From NCBI RefSeq assembly GCF_006351925.1, contig NZ_CP040924.1, forward strand, positions 1,448,001 through 1,512,000: a stretch of DNA of 64,000 nt. The letters are read 5' to 3'. The translations under genes and the position numbers were made by a program. The notes beneath the pieces are model-generated. The model had not been told where the DNA came from and searched no databases. It worked only from the letters and a program-made list of their open reading frames with translations. The stretch comes from Clostridium thermarum (GTDB taxonomy: Bacteria > Bacillota > Clostridia > Clostridiales > Clostridiaceae). The first letter of the stretch is position 1. Each line of letters starts with the position of its first letter. Below, one piece after another: positions 1 to 9,290 of this stretch.

Positions 1-95
1 TTCAAAAAATATGTACAAACTTGTAGATTTAATGTAATATATAATTAAATTATTAATTTTATACGAAAAAAATTACAAATTTGAGGGGGATTAAA

Positions 96-503
96 GTGAA
101 AGTGAGTAATATGTCGTATGATGAGAAGGTGTACGACCTGGTTAAGAAGGGTTTAGATGCGGCCTCCTTGAGAAGCAAAGTTATCTCAAATAATATTGCA
201 AATGTGAATACTAAAGGCTACAAAAGATACTATGTGTCCTTTGAAGATACCCTAAAGGATACCATGAATAAAGTGGAGTTACAAAAAAGTGATGACCTTC
301 ACCTTGATGGGAAGGACAAGCCTGCAACCATCAGCGTTAAGCAGGACACATCTACAAGTATGAGAGAAGATGGAAACAATGTAGACATCGAAAATGAAAT
401 GACCAATCAGGCTGCAAACACACTGATGTATAATGCGTTAATTACTCAAGTAAATTCTAAGTTATCTATGACAAGATATGTCATAACCAGTGGCGGGAGG
501 TAA
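96..503 (+). CDS. flgB: Flagellar basal-body rod protein FlgB
   Basis: FlgB is a proximal rod subunit that crosses the periplasm-equivalent space and connects the MS ring to the distal rod. The 135-residue product carries the N-terminal rod/hook signature SNNIANVNTKGYKR and a C-terminal helix suited to coiled-coil packing, as in all axial proteins. I place the start at GTG 96 because GAGGGGG lies at 83-89 with normal spacing. The in-frame TTG at 81 has no ribosome binding site, and ATG 111 is a less favoured alternative. It is the first gene of the flagellar operon in this window and is followed 6 bp later by flgC. Confidence 0.93.
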   Translation: MKVSNMSYDEKVYDLVKKGLDAASLRSKVISNNIANVNTKGYKRYYVSFEDTLKDTMNKVELQKSDDLHLDGKDKPATISVKQDTSTSMREDGNNVDIENEMTNQAANTLMYNALITQVNSKLSMTRYVITSGGR

Positions 504-509
504 TAACAA

Positions 510-938
510 ATGAGTGCATTCACTTCATTAAGAATAAGTGCCAGTGGATTGTCTGCTGAAAGATTGAGGATGGATACTATTGCCTCAAACATTGCAAATG
601 CATCCACTACAAGAGGTGAAGATGGCAAACCATACGTGAGAAAAATTGCTGTTTTTCAAGAAAACCTCAATGAAGCTATAAGAAAAGGCGATAGAGTAGA
701 AGGTAATTTGCTAGGGGTTAAGTCTGTAGGCATAGTAGAGGACCAATCTGAGTTAAGAAGGGTTTACGATCCATCACATCCCGATGCTGACGAAGAAGGT
801 TACGTTTTAATGCCCAATGTTAATATATTGAACGAAATGGCGGATATGATAGCTGCTACCAGGGCCTATGAGGCTAACATCAATGCAATAAACAATGAAA
901 AGAGTATGTTTTCTAAGGCTCTTGAAATAGGAAGATAG
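510..938 (+). CDS. flgC: Flagellar basal-body rod protein FlgC
   Basis: FlgC is the second proximal rod subunit and assembles with FlgB, FlgF and FliE. The 142-residue protein begins with the axial-family helix ([22 protein letters not shown]) and ends with the conserved [17 protein letters not shown] stretch that packs into the rod core. Length is normal for the family. It lies between flgB and fliE, the usual order for Gram-positive flagellar operons, with only short gaps, so it is surely co-transcribed and probably translationally coupled. Confidence 0.95.
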   Translation: MSAFTSLRISASGLSAERLRMDTIASNIANASTTRGEDGKPYVRKIAVFQENLNEAIRKGDRVEGNLLGVKSVGIVEDQSELRRVYDPSHPDADEEGYVLMPNVNILNEMADMIAATRAYEANINAINNEKSMFSKALEIGR

Positions 939-951
939 GAGGAAAATTTAA

Positions 952-1263
952 ATGAAAATTAATGATTATCTACAGAGTAGAATGTCGCTGTTGTCCATAG
1001 ATAATACCTTGGGAAAAGAAACTGAAAAAACTCAGGGCAGTTCAATGAGCTTTATGGACACGCTAAAGGAAAAGCTGGATAAGGTTAATGAGAAGCAAAT
1101 ACAATCAGATGTGGCTACTGAAAGCTTTATAAAAGGTGAGGATATTGATATCCACGAAGTTATGCTGATTACAGAGGAGGCTAAAATGTCTTTGCAGCTT
1201 GCTGTGCAGGTAAGAAATAAAATTGTGGAGGCATACCAGGAGATAAGCAGAATGCAGTTATAA
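952..1263 (+). CDS. fliE: Flagellar hook-basal body protein FliE
   Basis: FliE joins the MS ring (FliF) to the rod and is among the first substrates of the flagellar export apparatus. The 103-residue product has the typical layout: a variable, polar N-terminal third, then helices with the SFMDTLKEKLDKVNEKQ and HEVMLITEEAKMSLQLAVQVRNK segments conserved in FliE. The ATG at 952 follows AGGAGG at normal spacing. It sits between flgC and fliF, the standard position. Confidence 0.93.
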   Translation: MKINDYLQSRMSLLSIDNTLGKETEKTQGSSMSFMDTLKEKLDKVNEKQIQSDVATESFIKGEDIDIHEVMLITEEAKMSLQLAVQVRNKIVEAYQEISRMQL

Positions 1264-1278
1264 TAAGGAGTGCAGACA

Positions 1279-2838
1279 ATGAATAAACTATCAGAAATAT
1301 TTACAAAGTTAAAAGATAAATGGAAATCTACAAGTATCGGTCAAAAAATACTCTTTGGAACAATAATTTCTGTAGTTTTAGCTCTAATCATAATTTACGT
1401 AAGCTACTCCAGTGCTAATAAATATGGCATTTTGTTTTCAGACCTTACACCAGAGGATGGGAATACTATCTCTGCAAAATTAGATGAGCTGAAAATTGAT
1501 AAGCAGGTTAAAGGAAATACAATTTATGTTCCCAAAGAAAAGGTAGATGAACTGCGCCTGCAACTCGCTGGGGACATATCCGGCGGAAGCAAGGGATATG
1601 AATTACTTGATAACGGTAGTAGTTTTGGCATGACAAATGAAGAGTTTGATTTGAAAAAACTTAGAGCTACCCAGGGAGAGCTGGAGAGAACTATAAAAAG
1701 TTTTCCGCAGATAGAAAATGCAAGGGTTCATATTACACCTGCTGAGGATTCAGTTTTTATAAAAGATGGGAAGCCAGCCAAAGCTGCAGTTTATATACAG
1801 TTAAAAGCCGGTACTAAATTAAGTTCAGAAAATATTAGATCCATCATGGCCCTTGTATCCGGCAGCGTTGAAAATTTACCGAAGGAAAATATAGAAGTCA
1901 TTGACGATAAAATGAACCTTTTATCTAAGGGAGTGCTTGAGGAAGAGGAAGAAGATTTCACTACATCTGTTGATAAACAACAGGCTTTGGAAATGGAGTT
2001 TGAAAAGAAGCTAGAGAATGCTCTTATGGATATGCTTGAACCAGCAATTGGAAGGAATAAGGTCAATGTTAAAGTTAACAGTGACCTGGATTTTGATGCA
2101 AAAGAAAATACTGTCATTACCTATGATCCGAATAAGGTGGAAGTAAGTTCACAAATCATTAGGGAAAACAGTTCTTCAGAGGAGGGAACGAACTCTGCAA
2201 GTCCTGTAGATAATAATATGGGAAATACCACTCCTCTTAATGGAGGTACAAATACAACCACTAAAGAGGATATTACCACTAATTACAAGGTTGGTGAAAC
2301 TACCAGTAAGGTTATCAGTGCACCGGGAGAAGTAAAGAGAATTACTGCTTCTGTAATAATCGATGGGAAATTGGATGAAGCTACAAAGACGGATTTAGAG
2401 AGGTTAGTTTCCGGTGTCATCGGTTTCAAAGAGGACCGTGGGGACTCTATAAGTGTAGTGGGTATGACTTTTGATCCATCTGCTAGTGAGGAAGAGGCAA
2501 AAGCCATTGCTGAGCTGAAAGAAGCTACAGAGAGAGAAAGACGTTACCAACTATATAAAACTTTGGCTATTGCAGGTGTAGCACTTGTAGCCTTTATTAT
2601 TGCAATGATCTTTATGTTTAAGGTGATGAGAAAGAAAAAGGATGAACCACAACCTGCATTAGATGTTGTCATAGGCGGAAATATACCGGTTAAAGAAGCT
2701 GTTAAATTTGACCCGATAGATTTGGAAGTGGAAAATGAGAAAACACACTTGGAACAAGAAATTAAGAAGTACGCTACCAATAAACCTGAACAGGTAGCAG
2801 ATATTGTAAGATCGTGGCTGGCAGAAGATGAGAGGTGA
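1279..2838 (+). CDS. fliF: Flagellar MS-ring protein FliF
   Basis: FliF forms the MS ring in the cytoplasmic membrane, the platform on which the rod, C ring and export gate assemble. The 519-residue protein has an N-terminal membrane segment near residues 20-45, a large extracytoplasmic region with YscJ/FliF ring-building motifs, a low-complexity Ser/Asn/Thr-rich linker, a second membrane segment near residues 430-455, and a C-terminal tail that binds FliG. I chose ATG 1279. The upstream in-frame GTG at 1270 overlaps the AAGGAG ribosome binding site (1265-1270) and would add three false residues. Its stop codon overlaps the ribosome binding site of fliG. Confidence 0.95.
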   Translation: MNKLSEIFTKLKDKWKSTSIGQKILFGTIISVVLALIIIYVSYSSANKYGILFSDLTPEDGNTISAKLDELKIDKQVKGNTIYVPKEKVDELRLQLAGDISGGSKGYELLDNGSSFGMTNEEFDLKKLRATQGELERTIKSFPQIENARVHITPAEDSVFIKDGKPAKAAVYIQLKAGTKLSSENIRSIMALVSGSVENLPKENIEVIDDKMNLLSKGVLEEEEEDFTTSVDKQQALEMEFEKKLENALMDMLEPAIGRNKVNVKVNSDLDFDAKENTVITYDPNKVEVSSQIIRENSSSEEGTNSASPVDNNMGNTTPLNGGTNTTTKEDITTNYKVGETTSKVISAPGEVKRITASVIIDGKLDEATKTDLERLVSGVIGFKEDRGDSISVVGMTFDPSASEEEAKAIAELKEATERERRYQLYKTLAIAGVALVAFIIAMIFMFKVMRKKKDEPQPALDVVIGGNIPVKEAVKFDPIDLEVENEKTHLEQEIKKYATNKPEQVADIVRSWLAEDER

Positions 2839-2843
2839 TAAAT

Positions 2844-3860
2844 ATGGCTAGAGATACAAATAAGTTAACAGGTGTACAAAAAGCTGCCATATTGTTCATT
2901 ACTCTAGGACCGGAAGCATCAGCAGGTATTATAAAGAGATTTCCTGAGAGTGACATCCAAAAGATAACCTATGAAATTGCCAATATTACTTCAGTAAAAG
3001 CTGAACAACGCCAAGAAATTCTTTCGGAATTTATTGAAATAAATAAGGCTAAGGATTATATAGTAGAAGGTGGTATAGAGTATGCTAAGAACCTTTTGTC
3101 AAAGGCTCTGGGACAGCAGAGAGCCAAAGAAATATTGGAAAAGGTAACAGAGGCTACTCAGCAATATAGGCCTTTTGCTATTGCCCGTAAGGCTGACGCT
3201 CAACAATTGATGAACGTCATTTCAAACGAGCATCCTCAAACCATTGCACTAATACTGTGTTATTTGCAGCCGGACAAGTCCGGACAGATTCTATCGGCCC
3301 TTCCTGAGGAGGTTCAGGCAGAAGTTGCCTATAGGATAGCTTCTATGAGCAATACATCGCCTATGGTTATCAAAGAAATCGAAAAGGTGCTGGATAGTAA
3401 ATTATCTTCAGTAGTTAAGTCTGATGTAACGGTACTAGGTGGTGTAGAGACATTAGTAGATATACTTAATCAGGTTGATAGAACAACCGAGAAGAATATT
3501 ACTGAAAGCCTTGAGAGAGAAAACCCGGAATTGGCAGAAAAAATCAGAGAATCAATGTTTGTGTTTGAAGATATTATTACTCTTGATGATGTTTCTATAC
3601 AAAGAGTATTACGAGAGGTGGAAGCAAAAGAATTGGCAATGGCTCTTAAAGGATGCTCTGAAGAAGTTGCAAATGCAATATTCAGAAATCAATCCAAGAG
3701 AGCTGCTGCAGCGTTGAAGGAAGATATGGAATTCCTAGGTCCTGTAAGACTTATGGATGTTGAAAAAGCACAACAGAGAATTGTTGGTATTATAAGACGA
3801 TTGGATGAAGCCGGAGAGATTGTAATATCAAGAGGTGGAGAAGATGCAATCATCGTATAG
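2844..3860 (+). CDS. fliG: Flagellar motor switch protein FliG
   Basis: FliG is the C-ring subunit that touches both FliF and the MotA stator, so it transmits torque and switches rotation. The 338-residue product has three armadillo-like domains. The middle one carries the EHPQTIALIL motif that contacts FliM, and the C-terminal domain has the charged helix (LREVEAKELAMALK) that faces MotA. ATG 2844 follows AGAGGTG; the GTG inside that site at 2835 is a false start. FliM and FliN, its partners, are not encoded in this window. The 3' end overlaps fliH by 17 bp. Confidence 0.96.
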   Translation: MARDTNKLTGVQKAAILFITLGPEASAGIIKRFPESDIQKITYEIANITSVKAEQRQEILSEFIEINKAKDYIVEGGIEYAKNLLSKALGQQRAKEILEKVTEATQQYRPFAIARKADAQQLMNVISNEHPQTIALILCYLQPDKSGQILSALPEEVQAEVAYRIASMSNTSPMVIKEIEKVLDSKLSSVVKSDVTVLGGVETLVDILNQVDRTTEKNITESLERENPELAEKIRESMFVFEDIITLDDVSIQRVLREVEAKELAMALKGCSEEVANAIFRNQSKRAAAALKEDMEFLGPVRLMDVEKAQQRIVGIIRRLDEAGEIVISRGGEDAIIV

Positions 3861-4587
3861 AGTAATTAAGGATACAAAGGTTATTCCACAGGGGAGTAGG
3901 GAGATTGTCACTCTATACTCCACCCATAGGATATCGGGAAAAAGAGATAACACAAATATTGAAATACCAGCAGTAAATACACAAAATGAAGAAACAATGA
4001 GACTTTTAGAAGTGGCAAAACTTCAAAGCGAAGAAATACTGATAAAAGCCAGGGAAAAAGCCGAGCTAATCCAGAGAGAAGCCTATGAACAGGCCTATAA
4101 AACCGGATATGGGGAAGGGAAGCAAAAGGGATACAGTGATGGCTATGAGGAGGCCATGGCTAAAGTTAAATTAGAGGGTGACCGAATAATACAAAGTTCT
4201 GTTGAAACTTTGCAAAATGCAAAAACAGAATATGAAACCTATCTGTTAGAGAAAAAAGAGGAAATAATCAAATTATCTATTAACATTGCAAGGCATATTC
4301 TGAAACGGGAAGTCAGCGTTGATACTGGTATTGATGAGATGGTTGTTGAAGCTCTTGAAAACTCTAGAAAGGCAGAAAGCATTGTAATTAGGACCAACTC
4401 ACTTTATGTGGAGAATATCAAGGCTAAGTTAGGGCTTTGGAAAGAACGCTTTGCTTTAAAGTCGGACATCTTTGTCTTAGCTGATGAGCAGATTGAGCAA
4501 GGGGTTGCCATAATAGAAAAAAACAATGGAAAGATTCGAATAGATATAGATGAGGCCTTAGAAAATATTAAGAACTCAATACTATAA
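3844..4587 (+). CDS. fliH: Flagellar export ATPase regulator FliH
   Basis: FliH is the peripheral stalk of the export ATPase and holds FliI at the export gate, resembling the b and delta subunits of F1Fo. The 247-residue product has the expected plan: a divergent N terminus, a Glu/Lys/Gly-rich helical middle with GxxxG-type repeats (GYGEGKQKGYSDGYEE, about residues 92-107), and a C-terminal FliH/HrpE domain. ATG 3844 is preceded by AGGTGGAG. The in-frame GTG at 3835 lies within that site and is rejected. It sits between fliG and fliI, its usual neighbours. Confidence 0.88.
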   Translation: MQSSYRVIKDTKVIPQGSREIVTLYSTHRISGKRDNTNIEIPAVNTQNEETMRLLEVAKLQSEEILIKAREKAELIQREAYEQAYKTGYGEGKQKGYSDGYEEAMAKVKLEGDRIIQSSVETLQNAKTEYETYLLEKKEEIIKLSINIARHILKREVSVDTGIDEMVVEALENSRKAESIVIRTNSLYVENIKAKLGLWKERFALKSDIFVLADEQIEQGVAIIEKNNGKIRIDIDEALENIKNSIL

Positions 4588-4607
4588 CTTTTGAAGAGGT
4601 GCAGAAA

Positions 4608-5918
4608 ATGCTTACCATAGATTTTGAGGAGTTAAACAAAGCAGTACTTGAGTGTAGAACGTCATACTCAGAAGGAAAAGTAAGTAAGGTAATTGGGTTA
4701 ACCATAGAGGTAGAGGGTATAAAGGCCTTCGTTGGTGAGTTGTGTACTATATATAATGATAGAAATAATCCTATAATTTGTGAGGTTGTAGGATTTAGAG
4801 AAAACAATGTCATATTGATGCCCTTGGGAGAATTAAACGGTATTGCGCCGGGCTGCAGGGTGGTGCCTGAAGGCAGGCCTCTAAGTGTAAGATGTAGTGA
4901 TGCGCTACTGGGCAAGGTCCTGGATGGACTGGGAAATCCAATTGACAATTCAGTCATAAAGGGTGGAACATACTATTCCCTGGATAGGGATCCGCCGGAC
5001 CCCATGAAGAGAAGAAGAATAAAGACAATACTTCCTACAGGAGTTAGGGCCATTGATGGTTTCCTAACCTGTGGAGAAGGACAAAGAGTAGGCATCTTTG
5101 CCGGCAGCGGTGTTGGTAAAAGTACAACTCTTGGTATGATAGCTAAATATGCAGAAGCAGAAGTCAATGTGATCTGCTTGATTGGTGAAAGAGGCAGAGA
5201 GGTACTTGATTTTATAGAGAAAGATCTGGGCGAGGAGGGCTTAAAAAGGTCAGTAGTTGTATGTGCTACCTCTGACAAGTCAGCCTTGGTCAGAATGAAA
5301 GGAGCTTTTACTGCTACCGCCATAGCTGAATACTTTAGAGATAAGGGCAAGAAGGTAATTTTGATGATGGACTCCGTAACCAGATTTGCTATGGCACAAA
5401 GAGAAGTGGGACTTGCTATAGGAGAACCGCCGGCTACTAAGGGATATACACCATCTGTATTTGCCAAACTGCCAAGATTGCTTGAAAGGTCAGGTATGTC
5501 TGATAAGGGATCCATAACGGCCTTTTATACAGTACTTGTTGACGGAGATGATTTTAATGAGCCTATAGCCGATGCTGTTAGAGGGATTTTGGATGGACAT
5601 ATAGTATTATCCAGAGCCTTGGCTCATAAAAATCACTATCCTGCCATAGATATACTGAACAGCGTCAGCAGATTGATGCCGGAAATAGCTGATGAACAGC
5701 ATCAGCAGATAACCTCCACACTGAGAGACCTATTAGCCACTTACAGGGATTCGGAAGACCTTATTAACATAGGAGCTTATGTTAAGGGGGCAAATCCTAA
5801 AATTGATAAGGCTGTACAATATAATGAAACCATTAATAAATTCTTGAGACAGGGAATTAGAGAGCACAGCAGTTTTGAGGAAAGTTTAAACAGGCTTAAA
5901 GCAATGATTAAGATGTAA
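4608..5918 (+). CDS. fliI: Flagellum-specific ATPase FliI
   Basis: FliI is the hexameric ATPase of the flagellar type III export system, related to the F1 beta subunit. The 436-residue protein has the Walker A motif GSGVGKST at residues 166-173, a Walker B-type VILMMDS segment, and the conserved GEPPATKGYTPSVFAKLPRLLER region. Length is normal. ATG 4608 follows GAAGAGGTG, and the GTG within that site at 4599 is rejected. It lies between fliH, which tethers it, and fliJ, the central stalk-like partner. Confidence 0.97.
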   Translation: MLTIDFEELNKAVLECRTSYSEGKVSKVIGLTIEVEGIKAFVGELCTIYNDRNNPIICEVVGFRENNVILMPLGELNGIAPGCRVVPEGRPLSVRCSDALLGKVLDGLGNPIDNSVIKGGTYYSLDRDPPDPMKRRRIKTILPTGVRAIDGFLTCGEGQRVGIFAGSGVGKSTTLGMIAKYAEAEVNVICLIGERGREVLDFIEKDLGEEGLKRSVVVCATSDKSALVRMKGAFTATAIAEYFRDKGKKVILMMDSVTRFAMAQREVGLAIGEPPATKGYTPSVFAKLPRLLERSGMSDKGSITAFYTVLVDGDDFNEPIADAVRGILDGHIVLSRALAHKNHYPAIDILNSVSRLMPEIADEQHQQITSTLRDLLATYRDSEDLINIGAYVKGANPKIDKAVQYNETINKFLRQGIREHSSFEESLNRLKAMIKM

Positions 5919-5933
5919 AGAAGGGTGAAGACT

Positions 5934-6371
5934 ATGCAGGGGTTCAGGTTTCCATTACAAAAGCTTTTAGACATCAGGGTGGACAAAGAAGAGCAAAGTA
6001 AGCGGAAGTTGATGGAAGCTCAAAGGCAGCAGAATATTACACAAGCTAAGTTAGATGAACTAAAGGCTAACTATGCCAGGTATAACGTACTGGACAATAA
6101 TCTCACTGTGGCAGAGAAAAAAATGAAGGTTAACTACCTAAATACTTTGGCTAATGGAATTCTAAAGACCAAGGATGAATTAGAACAAAAAAAGGCTGTA
6201 GTAAATAGCTGCCGTGAAGATGTTAGATTAAGGCAAATTGAGAGAAAAACTGTAGAAATCATTAAGGACAAAAGACTTGAAGCCTTCAAAAAGGAGCAGG
6301 ACAGAAAAGAGCAAGTTCAAATTGATGAGTTTGCCCTATATGCATTTATGAGAAACCTTGAAAGGGGGTGA
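5934..6371 (+). CDS. fliJ: Flagellar export protein FliJ
   Basis: FliJ is the coiled-coil central stalk of the export ATPase complex and helps the gate use the proton motive force. The 145-residue product is almost entirely charged alpha-helix (rich in Lys, Glu, Gln), begins FRFPLQKLLDIR as FliJ proteins do, and has no membrane segment. ATG 5934 follows GAAGGGTG; the GTG at 5925 lies in the ribosome binding site. Sequence conservation in this family is low, so position after fliI is a large part of the call. Confidence 0.85.
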   Translation: MQGFRFPLQKLLDIRVDKEEQSKRKLMEAQRQQNITQAKLDELKANYARYNVLDNNLTVAEKKMKVNYLNTLANGILKTKDELEQKKAVVNSCREDVRLRQIERKTVEIIKDKRLEAFKKEQDRKEQVQIDEFALYAFMRNLERG

Positions 6372-6380
6372 AAATAGAGA

Positions 6381-8120
6381 ATGAATGTAAATATTCCGGC
6401 AATAAATATTCCAAGCAATGGCACTGATACTCTGTCATATAGTGGCAGTTATATTTCAAAGAGTGACAATGACCAGTTTAAAGCTTTGTTAGGAGAACTC
6501 TCAGGGATTCAAGAGAAGAGCTCAAGTTATGTAAAAGGGAGTATTGCAAGTAAAATTAGTGAATTGAAAGTTGCAGAATCAGCAGATGACCTCCAAAGTA
6601 AGCTGAAGGATATGGTAAAAGGCTTATTAGAGAATATAATTTCCGTTGAAGCAGATATTAAAGTTCAACCACAAAATGTGACTGTTACAGAAAACAAGGG
6701 CGACCTAATCATTGATATTCAAGAGGCCCAAAAGCTGTTAGCAGAGTTGAAAGAAGAAACTACCAGCTTAGAAGAATTAGTGATGTTATTGGCCAGACTC
6801 AATCTTTATATGAATGCAGATCAAAGTCCACAAGGAACACCTGCGATGAAACAATTTACTGCAGATGTTAACAGTGCCTTAGAAGATTTAATTAGTTTTG
6901 ACACTGCACAAGCAGGAAGTTCCGACAAGAACAAGCTATTGCAGGCCATAGGCAACCTAATGGCTGATGAAGAGGTGCCACAGGACATAAAGGACTTGTT
7001 AATGCAGTTTGAGATTTTGTCCGACAATAGTCTTGAGGAAGTACAAGCAGCTGTAGACAATAGTATTAAGGCAGCACTGGCTGAAGAATATTTTAGCCAA
7101 AAGATTCAGAAGAGTAGTATAAATGAAAATACTGAAGCATTACGTGAGACAAGAAGGCAGAATGCAGAATCTGCAACAAGGATAAACGGCAATGGAAATA
7201 CGGTTTCTGACAATAAGGAACTTAGAGAGCTGAATTACTTGGAAGCCAAGTTCATAAAAAATGTGGACAAGAGTCAGGCTAAACTACACAAGTTCTATAG
7301 TATGTTCAGTACTTTCAATTCAAAGGCTGCTAATGTGGCAGAAGTCCAAAGTGCAATGGAGCAAAAGGCTGTAAAGATTCCTGAGAGTCTATTTAATCAT
7401 CTAGAGTTTCCTAATAAGAGGATGGCTATAAAAACACCTGATTTGATGGGACAAGCTGTACCTGAGGAAGCCTTTCTAGGTGAAAAAATGGCTGTACAGT
7501 CTGAGGAAAGTTTATTGCTAAACAATGAACCTGAGACTGGTAACAGCAGCAATAAGGAAGAAAAGTTCCTGGAGAGTTTATTAGACGACAAAGCTGAAGT
7601 GAAGGATGATAAGGTAACCCTATTCATGAATCAAATTAAAAATGTTGATTCAGAAGTGGGAGATATTGCAATAAAAGAAAAAGTGACTGTAAATAAGTCC
7701 ACCTTTGTCAGTGACATTATTAAATCAGTGAAGTTTATGGAAAAGTCCAACCTTAAGGAATTGAGGGTAAGTATAGCTCCGAAAGAGCTGGGGGAAATAG
7801 TTATAACAGTTATATTAGAAGCTGGTAAGATGAAGACCAGCATAGCTGCCAGCAATAAGGAGGCCTATAACCTGCTGCTATCCAATGCGGAAGAGATTAA
7901 GGGGGCCTTCAGTAACAATGAAATCCGAATCCAGGATTTTAGTAACAGTATATATAATGGAGATACCACCTTCTTCAAAGACGGATCTCAGAGGCGTGGA
8001 AATGATGGCCAAAGGTCCGGAAACTCAGGAAAGATTATTGGCAGTGGCATAGAAGAGGTTGGTGATATTTTGGCAGAAGAGGAAGATATATTAGATAGCC
8101 AGATAAATATACTGGCATAA
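6381..8120 (+). CDS. fliK: Flagellar hook-length control protein FliK
   Basis: FliK measures the hook and switches the export gate from rod/hook to filament substrates by acting on the FlhB C-terminal domain. The 579-residue protein has a long, poorly conserved, acidic and Gln/Asn-rich N-terminal region (the ruler) and a C-terminal Flg_hook-type domain at about residues 450-530, seen as LRVSIAPKELGEIVITVILE followed by a MKTSIAASN strand. Length and position between fliJ and flgD fit. A polar, Gly/Arg-rich tail follows the domain. Confidence 0.85.
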   Translation: MNVNIPAINIPSNGTDTLSYSGSYISKSDNDQFKALLGELSGIQEKSSSYVKGSIASKISELKVAESADDLQSKLKDMVKGLLENIISVEADIKVQPQNVTVTENKGDLIIDIQEAQKLLAELKEETTSLEELVMLLARLNLYMNADQSPQGTPAMKQFTADVNSALEDLISFDTAQAGSSDKNKLLQAIGNLMADEEVPQDIKDLLMQFEILSDNSLEEVQAAVDNSIKAALAEEYFSQKIQKSSINENTEALRETRRQNAESATRINGNGNTVSDNKELRELNYLEAKFIKNVDKSQAKLHKFYSMFSTFNSKAANVAEVQSAMEQKAVKIPESLFNHLEFPNKRMAIKTPDLMGQAVPEEAFLGEKMAVQSEESLLLNNEPETGNSSNKEEKFLESLLDDKAEVKDDKVTLFMNQIKNVDSEVGDIAIKEKVTVNKSTFVSDIIKSVKFMEKSNLKELRVSIAPKELGEIVITVILEAGKMKTSIAASNKEAYNLLLSNAEEIKGAFSNNEIRIQDFSNSIYNGDTTFFKDGSQRRGNDGQRSGNSGKIIGSGIEEVGDILAEEEDILDSQINILA

Positions 8121-8134
8121 GCGGAGGTGAAGAT

Positions 8135-8788
8135 ATGAGCGTAAACAGTGTGTATGGCACAGGAAATGCTACAGAAAGAGGAACCAGAATTGTTAAGGCC
8201 GGTGGTGAACTTGACAAAAATGCATTTTTGAGAATACTTGCAGCGCAGCTTTCTAACCAAGACCCTATGAACACAAGCGATTCCAGTCAATATGTGGCTC
8301 AGATGGCTCAATTTTCATCACTGGAACAGATGACTAATTTGAATACCACCATGACATTTTCTTCAGCAAACTCACTGATAGGCAAAGGGGTATCCCTTAA
8401 AGTTGCCGATGCAGATGGGAATGCCTATACCGGAATTGTAAGATCGGTATCAAACCGGTCAGGAAGTGTAAAGTTGACGGTGGAAGTAAATGTAAATGGT
8501 TCTAGTGAATTCATGGAATTCAATTACGATGATGTAAGTGATGTTATTGAGGTACCGGATTATAAGCTGGACAGTCTTAATGAGAATATATTATTGCTGA
8601 CTGCTTCGACCCTTATAGGAAAAAGAGCCCAATTCAATGAAGTTGACGAAAACAATAATAAGTATGTGGGTACAGTAAAGGGTGTATATATCGAAGGAAA
8701 CACCATTATGTTTAATGTAAAACCTGATGACAAGGATGAAACTGTGAACTTACCTTACAGCAGTATAAGAAAGGTTCAAGAAGTATAG
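8135..8788 (+). CDS. flgD: Flagellar hook assembly scaffold FlgD
   Basis: FlgD is the temporary cap that lets hook subunits polymerise and is shed from the finished hook. The 217-residue protein carries the signature FLRILAAQLSNQDPMN near its N terminus followed by SSQYVAQMAQFSSLEQM, and a C-terminal half with two repeated beta modules (GKGVSLKV... and GKRAQFNEV...). ATG 8135 follows GGAGGTG. It is located directly upstream of the hook gene region, as is usual. Confidence 0.94.
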   Translation: MSVNSVYGTGNATERGTRIVKAGGELDKNAFLRILAAQLSNQDPMNTSDSSQYVAQMAQFSSLEQMTNLNTTMTFSSANSLIGKGVSLKVADADGNAYTGIVRSVSNRSGSVKLTVEVNVNGSSEFMEFNYDDVSDVIEVPDYKLDSLNENILLLTASTLIGKRAQFNEVDENNNKYVGTVKGVYIEGNTIMFNVKPDDKDETVNLPYSSIRKVQEV

Positions 8789-8796
8789 GTTCTGTT

Positions 8797-9192
8797 ATGG
8801 GTTACAGGGTAATAAATGGAGTACTGTATTCAATTGGCAATTTTCCCACGGCTAATGATAGTAGCAAGCAAAATATAGGTGCAGATAGATTAAAGGATGG
8901 CATGAGCTTTGATGCAATATTAAAAACCAGGCTCAATAAGGATGAAGCCTTTAATATATCCAAGCATGCAGCAGATCGGCTAAAAGATATTAAATTAGAT
9001 AGTACTGATATGAAAAAGATAAATGAAGGTATAAATATGGCCTTTGAAAAGGGGGCAAAAAATTGTCTGATTCTTTACAAGGAAGTTGCGCTGGTTACCA
9101 GCATTGAGAATAGGACAATCATCACAGCTGTTGATGGAAACAGAATGAAGAATAATGTGTTTACTAATATAGACAGTGTGGTGATTTTATAA
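8797..9192 (+). CDS. Flagellar operon protein, TIGR02530-like
   Basis: This 131-residue soluble protein belongs by pattern to the small flagellar operon protein family (TIGR02530) found between flgD and flgE in many Firmicutes, whose molecular role is not settled. The visible hallmarks are FDAILKTRL, the SKHAADRL segment, a helix with INEGINMAFEKGAKNCLIL, and the beta strands EVALVTSIENRTIITAVDG ending in IDSVVIL. It has no signal peptide or membrane segment. It sits 8 bp after flgD and about 100 bp before flgE. The family call is from memory of the motif pattern, so an assembly or export role is inference. Confidence 0.75.
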   Translation: MGYRVINGVLYSIGNFPTANDSSKQNIGADRLKDGMSFDAILKTRLNKDEAFNISKHAADRLKDIKLDSTDMKKINEGINMAFEKGAKNCLILYKEVALVTSIENRTIITAVDGNRMKNNVFTNIDSVVIL

Positions 9193-9290
9193 TGGGCTGG
9201 ACCTTAACATAGGAGGCTCAGCTTTGCGGAAGGATGGAAGCAAAGCAAGGAAACAGGCAAAATCAGAATAAATTTTTGGGAGGAATAAAT

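Noticed and set aside
1..95. Promoter for flgB
   Set aside because: TATAAT at 40-45 and a small dyad TACAA-AC-TTGTA (14-25) exist, but no -35 box lies at proper distance, and the operon may begin upstream of the window.
4973..5515. 180-codon open frame on the - strand opposite fliI
   Set aside because: It has no ribosome binding site, is Ser/Leu/Pro-rich without recognisable motifs, and lies wholly antisense to a clearly conserved gene.
9193..9290. Possible c-di-GMP riboswitch upstream of flgE
   Set aside because: A 7-bp hairpin (GCTTTGC/GCAAAGC, 9221-9246) is present, but the GEMM consensus core and tetraloop receptor are not seen and no terminator or anti-terminator follows.
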